From NCBI GenBank assembly GCA_020091685.1, contig CM034614.1:370598-434597 (forward strand): DNA of 64,000 nt, read 5' to 3'. This DNA comes from Lutjanus erythropterus. Taxonomy: Eukaryota; Chordata; Actinopteri; Lutjaniformes; Lutjanidae. The first letter of the stretch is position 1. Each line of letters starts with the position of its first letter. The position numbers and the translations under genes were made by a program. This document shows positions 61,153-64,000 of the stretch, piece after piece. Below the pieces are notes generated by a model. The model was given only the letters and a program-made list of their open reading frames with translations, was not told the origin of the DNA and ran no database searches.

Positions 61153-63511
61153 GCTTCCATTTCTCCGCCCCTTTATTTACATTCAAATGTTTCCATCTTT
61201 CTCCACTTTCATAAACACTTTCATCACCTTCTCTCATCTGTCTCTTTTCTTCCGTCTCCATGACAACCGTTTTCCAGTTCAGTTGTTTCATTTGTTTGGT
61301 TAATAGAGTAAATGAGAACCTCTTACATTCACACAGAGAAGATAATTATGTTCCTATTGTAAAAAGTTACATCATCGTTCTGACTGTTGCGTCGTCTTAC
61401 TGTCGCCTACTTTTGACACAAAAAACAAAACAAAACAAAAATCAGATGTGAGGCTCTGCGACTCATAACATTGGGGGAAAAAACAAAACTACAGAACGTG
61501 AAAATCCAGCAGCAGCAACACAAAGAAGAAAAGAGACGAAGATGAAACCGGATTATTTACAGCGGAACACAAACGTCTGCTGTCAGTGTGTGGAGCTGCT
61601 GACAACAGGAAGTGACCTTACAACATGTTTTATGTTAGCAGGGATAAAAATATCTCAGCATGAGTTCAAAATATCTGAAATGATCATATTTATAATTTCA
61701 CTTTGTTCAGACGTTTGGAAACGGGATCTAAAACAGATAATTGATCTTTAATATGATACGACTGTACAATAATTAGGTGGTATTGACATTTTATTTCTCC
61801 TGAAAAGATGGTAAATATTATTTTTGCATTTATTTTCTGTCTATACTTTAACTTTGAGATGTCTGATATAAAACGAGGTCATAGTAGTTGTATGATGTGA
61901 TTTATAGTTTACAACATTTCTCTGATCATCAGTTCTAAGTGTGTTCTGAGTGAAGAAAACCCTTTTCCCTTTAAAGTGGTTTTAATCGATGTTCTGTGTT
62001 CTTGGGACACAGTCGAGGTTCCTACAGTCGGTCAGTTTGGAGTGAAGCTGTTGTATGAATGTTGATATAAATGCTGTTTCCTCTGTCCCGTCTGTTAATA
62101 ACTACAGTTTTTAGTTTGGCTGCTCAAATATTACTGATATTTGCTGCAGTGCATCTCTACCTTTACTGTTCACTTCTCTGACCTGCTGAATCATCATGTG
62201 GATGTCAGTGCGCCGCCAGCAGACGCACCTGGTGCTCTTAAAGAGACACGACACTCTGAATGGTTTCATTCACTCAAAACACAAAGTGCAAAGTGGAGTT
62301 TGACACACATGAAATGAATTTGCGTCATGCACTTTGGATCATGAGCTGTAGATCGTCTGAAAGTTAAAATGTTAATTGTGAAAATCAGGTTCATCATCTT
62401 AATTTCTTCTTGCCTTTTTCAGTTAATTCAGCAGCTCTGAGGAATTTATTGCTTCAACTGAGGAACACATGAAAAGTTTTCAACTTTAATGTCAGCAGAA
62501 TTGTATTTGTTTGAGAAAGTGTCTTTATGTTCACGTGCAGGACTGAGAGCGTTATCACCACCTACAGATTACACACGATACACTACATTAGAATTATCAA
62601 CATGAACATTTACTCTGAGATCTCAAGAACGTTTTGTCAAACTTAAACTGATTCCATGTCCTCTTTGTGTCGTGTTCACTGCATGAAACACATTTATCTA
62701 TGCAAATAGTAAAAAAAAGTATGGGATAAATATTATATCATAAAAAGCTTTTGCAAGACTAAAACTAACTGAAACTTGAAAAGACTCGTGTAACGTCTTG
62801 ATGGAAAAAACACAAGTGTGTCACTGTTCCCCCGAGGCGTCACTTTGTTTTCCAGGTTTGAAACCTTGCAAACGATGAAATCTACTGCTCATATGATGGA
62901 AATGTTGAACGGAACCGTTATCTTGAAACTTTTGCAGGTGTACATTTGCATTGCATTGTCATTCCTTTGCGTTGTCGTCCAATCAGACGGTTTTTAAATT
63001 AGATTTCAACCATTCAAAGCTTTTTTTTTTGTTTCAAGTTACGACATAATGTTCATGCCATAAAGACAAAACTAAATCAAGCAAAGATCATTTAAAGTGA
63101 GTACATTAACTGGAGTCGTCGGGGTCGAGGTCTTTTTCAGGATCACAAGAACATTATTGTGTCATCACAAGTTTGTTTTCTTGAAACTGTGAGAAAAGCT
63201 TGAGGAATAATTTCGCACATCCTGTCCAGGTGTCTGTAGTTTCCTGACACATCAGTGTTGCTACTAAAGACAAAGTCCTTTATCAGAGAGTTGCCCAGTG
63301 TGCTTCAGTACATTCAATTCAACGCTTCAGGCAGCAAGGCAGTCCGATCCGGTCTGATCCAGTCCAGTCCGATCAAATCCAGTCTGATCCAGTTCGGTCA
63401 AATCCAGTCCGATACAGGTCTGTTTGCTGCGGCGGTGCAACATGTCCGCTTTCAATCCTGATCGGATCTGGAGGAGACTTTTGATTTGAAGAGGAATCCA
63501 CTTCCTGTCCA

Positions 63512-64000
63512 TCAGGAGATCTCGACCAATCTGTGGCTCAGTTCTCCTGCGACTCCTGGAGACTCAAGAAAAACCTCATCATCTTCCTCCTCTTCTTCTT
63601 CCTCGTCCTCACTTTCCACTTCAAAGATGGCGGTCATGGGGGCGGCGTAGAGGCGGCAGCGAGCGGCGAAGCGTCGGCTGGAGGAGCAGGGAGGAGTGAG
63701 GGATCGAGGCCGCAGGGAAGGGGAGGAGAGGAAGAAGAAGGGAGAGGAAGAGGAAGAGGAGGTGAGGAGGAGGTGGTCCCTGCGCCTCCATCCAAACATG
63801 GTGGAGACGTCCTGGCTGCAGGGAGACGTGGGCGACACCGGCACATCCAGGGTCAGGTGGGCATTGATATCACATGTGTCCAAGGTGGGTTTGACTTGGT
63901 GTTGGTTTGATGGCGGTGGCGGCGGTGGTGGCAGCACACTCTGGAGGTCAGGAGCAGCCGCAGGAGCAGTGATGATGCGAAGCCGCTCAACCGCTGAGAT
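63512..64000 (-). CDS. C-terminal exon of an unrecognised protein with an acidic tail
   Basis: The reading frame is open from the window edge to a stop at 63514-63512. In order it contains AVERLRIITAPAAAPDLQSV, a poly-Pro run, DTCDINAHLTLDVPVSPTSP, STMFGWRRRDHLLL, a Ser-rich stretch, RRFAARCRLYAAPMTAIFEV, a Glu/Asp run (ESEDEEEEEEEDDEVF) and LESPGVAGELSHRLVEIS at the end. The codon pattern and hydrophilic, structured order look like real coding sequence. I do not recognise the family. A long AT-rich 3' UTR to about 61.1 kb would be consistent. FAM110C, near SH3YL1 in human, was considered but does not match. Confidence 0.6.
   Translation of the reverse strand: MSAVERLRIITAPAAAPDLQSVLPPPPPPPSNQHQVKPTLDTCDINAHLTLDVPVSPTSPCSQDVSTMFGWRRRDHLLLTSSSSSSPFFFLSSPSLRPRSLTPPCSSSRRFAARCRLYAAPMTAIFEVESEDEEEEEEEDDEVFLESPGVAGELSHRLVEIS

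Overview
The window is vertebrate nuclear DNA, almost certainly from a ray-finned (teleost) fish. The genes are multi-exon with GT-AG introns, the exon proteins match vertebrate families, introns are mostly short, and the non-coding DNA is saturated with (CA)n/(TG)n microsatellites, minisatellites and short dispersed repeats of the type common in teleosts. There is no bacterial, phage, CRISPR or operon-like content.

Layout, left to right. 1-5308 (-): the first twelve coding exons of eif5b, running off the left edge. 6838-8835 (-): lipt1 (lipoyltransferase 1), recognisable end to end but interrupted by many single-base frameshifts. About 10.9-19.7 kb (+): an ELM2-SANT/zinc-finger corepressor-type gene of the TRERF1/ZNF541/MIDEAS family, with clear ELM2 and SANT exons and several apparent frameshifts. 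21073-23213 (+): a two-exon homologue of human C1orf115. 24827-31040 (+): a complete ten-exon SLC22-family transporter. 32847-38348 and beyond (-): sh3yl1, tail-to-tail with the transporter. 49935-53138 (-), with a probable non-coding first exon near 56.5-56.9 kb: alkal2, an ALK/LTK receptor ligand. 63512-64000 (-): the C-terminal exon of an unrecognised acidic-tailed protein, with a 3' UTR reaching about 61.1 kb. The stretches 41.1-49.9, 53.2-56.4 and 57-61 kb hold no gene I can support and consist of repeats.

The genes are not one pathway. They are housekeeping genes (translation initiation, lipoylation), a chromatin corepressor, a transporter, a membrane/lipid-binding adaptor and a secreted ligand. 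Two vertebrate neighbourhoods are visible: eif5b-lipt1 (linked on human 2q11) and sh3yl1-alkal2 (linked on human 2p25, where ACP1 lies between them; I could not find it here).

The most useful observations are these. (a) A Tn5 mosaic end plus an stLFR-like adaptor is embedded at 37344-37401, so the assembly contains artefact sequence. (b) Single-base deletions cluster in lipt1, the ELM2-SANT gene and one sh3yl1 exon, while eif5b and the transporter are clean; this is better explained by noisy gap filling than by three pseudogenes. (c) A 756-bp intron between the two SANT exons consists almost wholly of a minisatellite, is a multiple of three and is stop-free in frame, as an exitron would be. 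(d) Three exons are bracketed by a (TG)n tract just before the acceptor and a (CA)n tract just after the donor, giving complementary intronic arms. (e) A 50-bp tandem duplication copies the splice acceptor of the last C1orf115 exon. (f) A 931-bp element with terminal inverted repeats at 54649-55579 looks like a non-autonomous DNA transposon.
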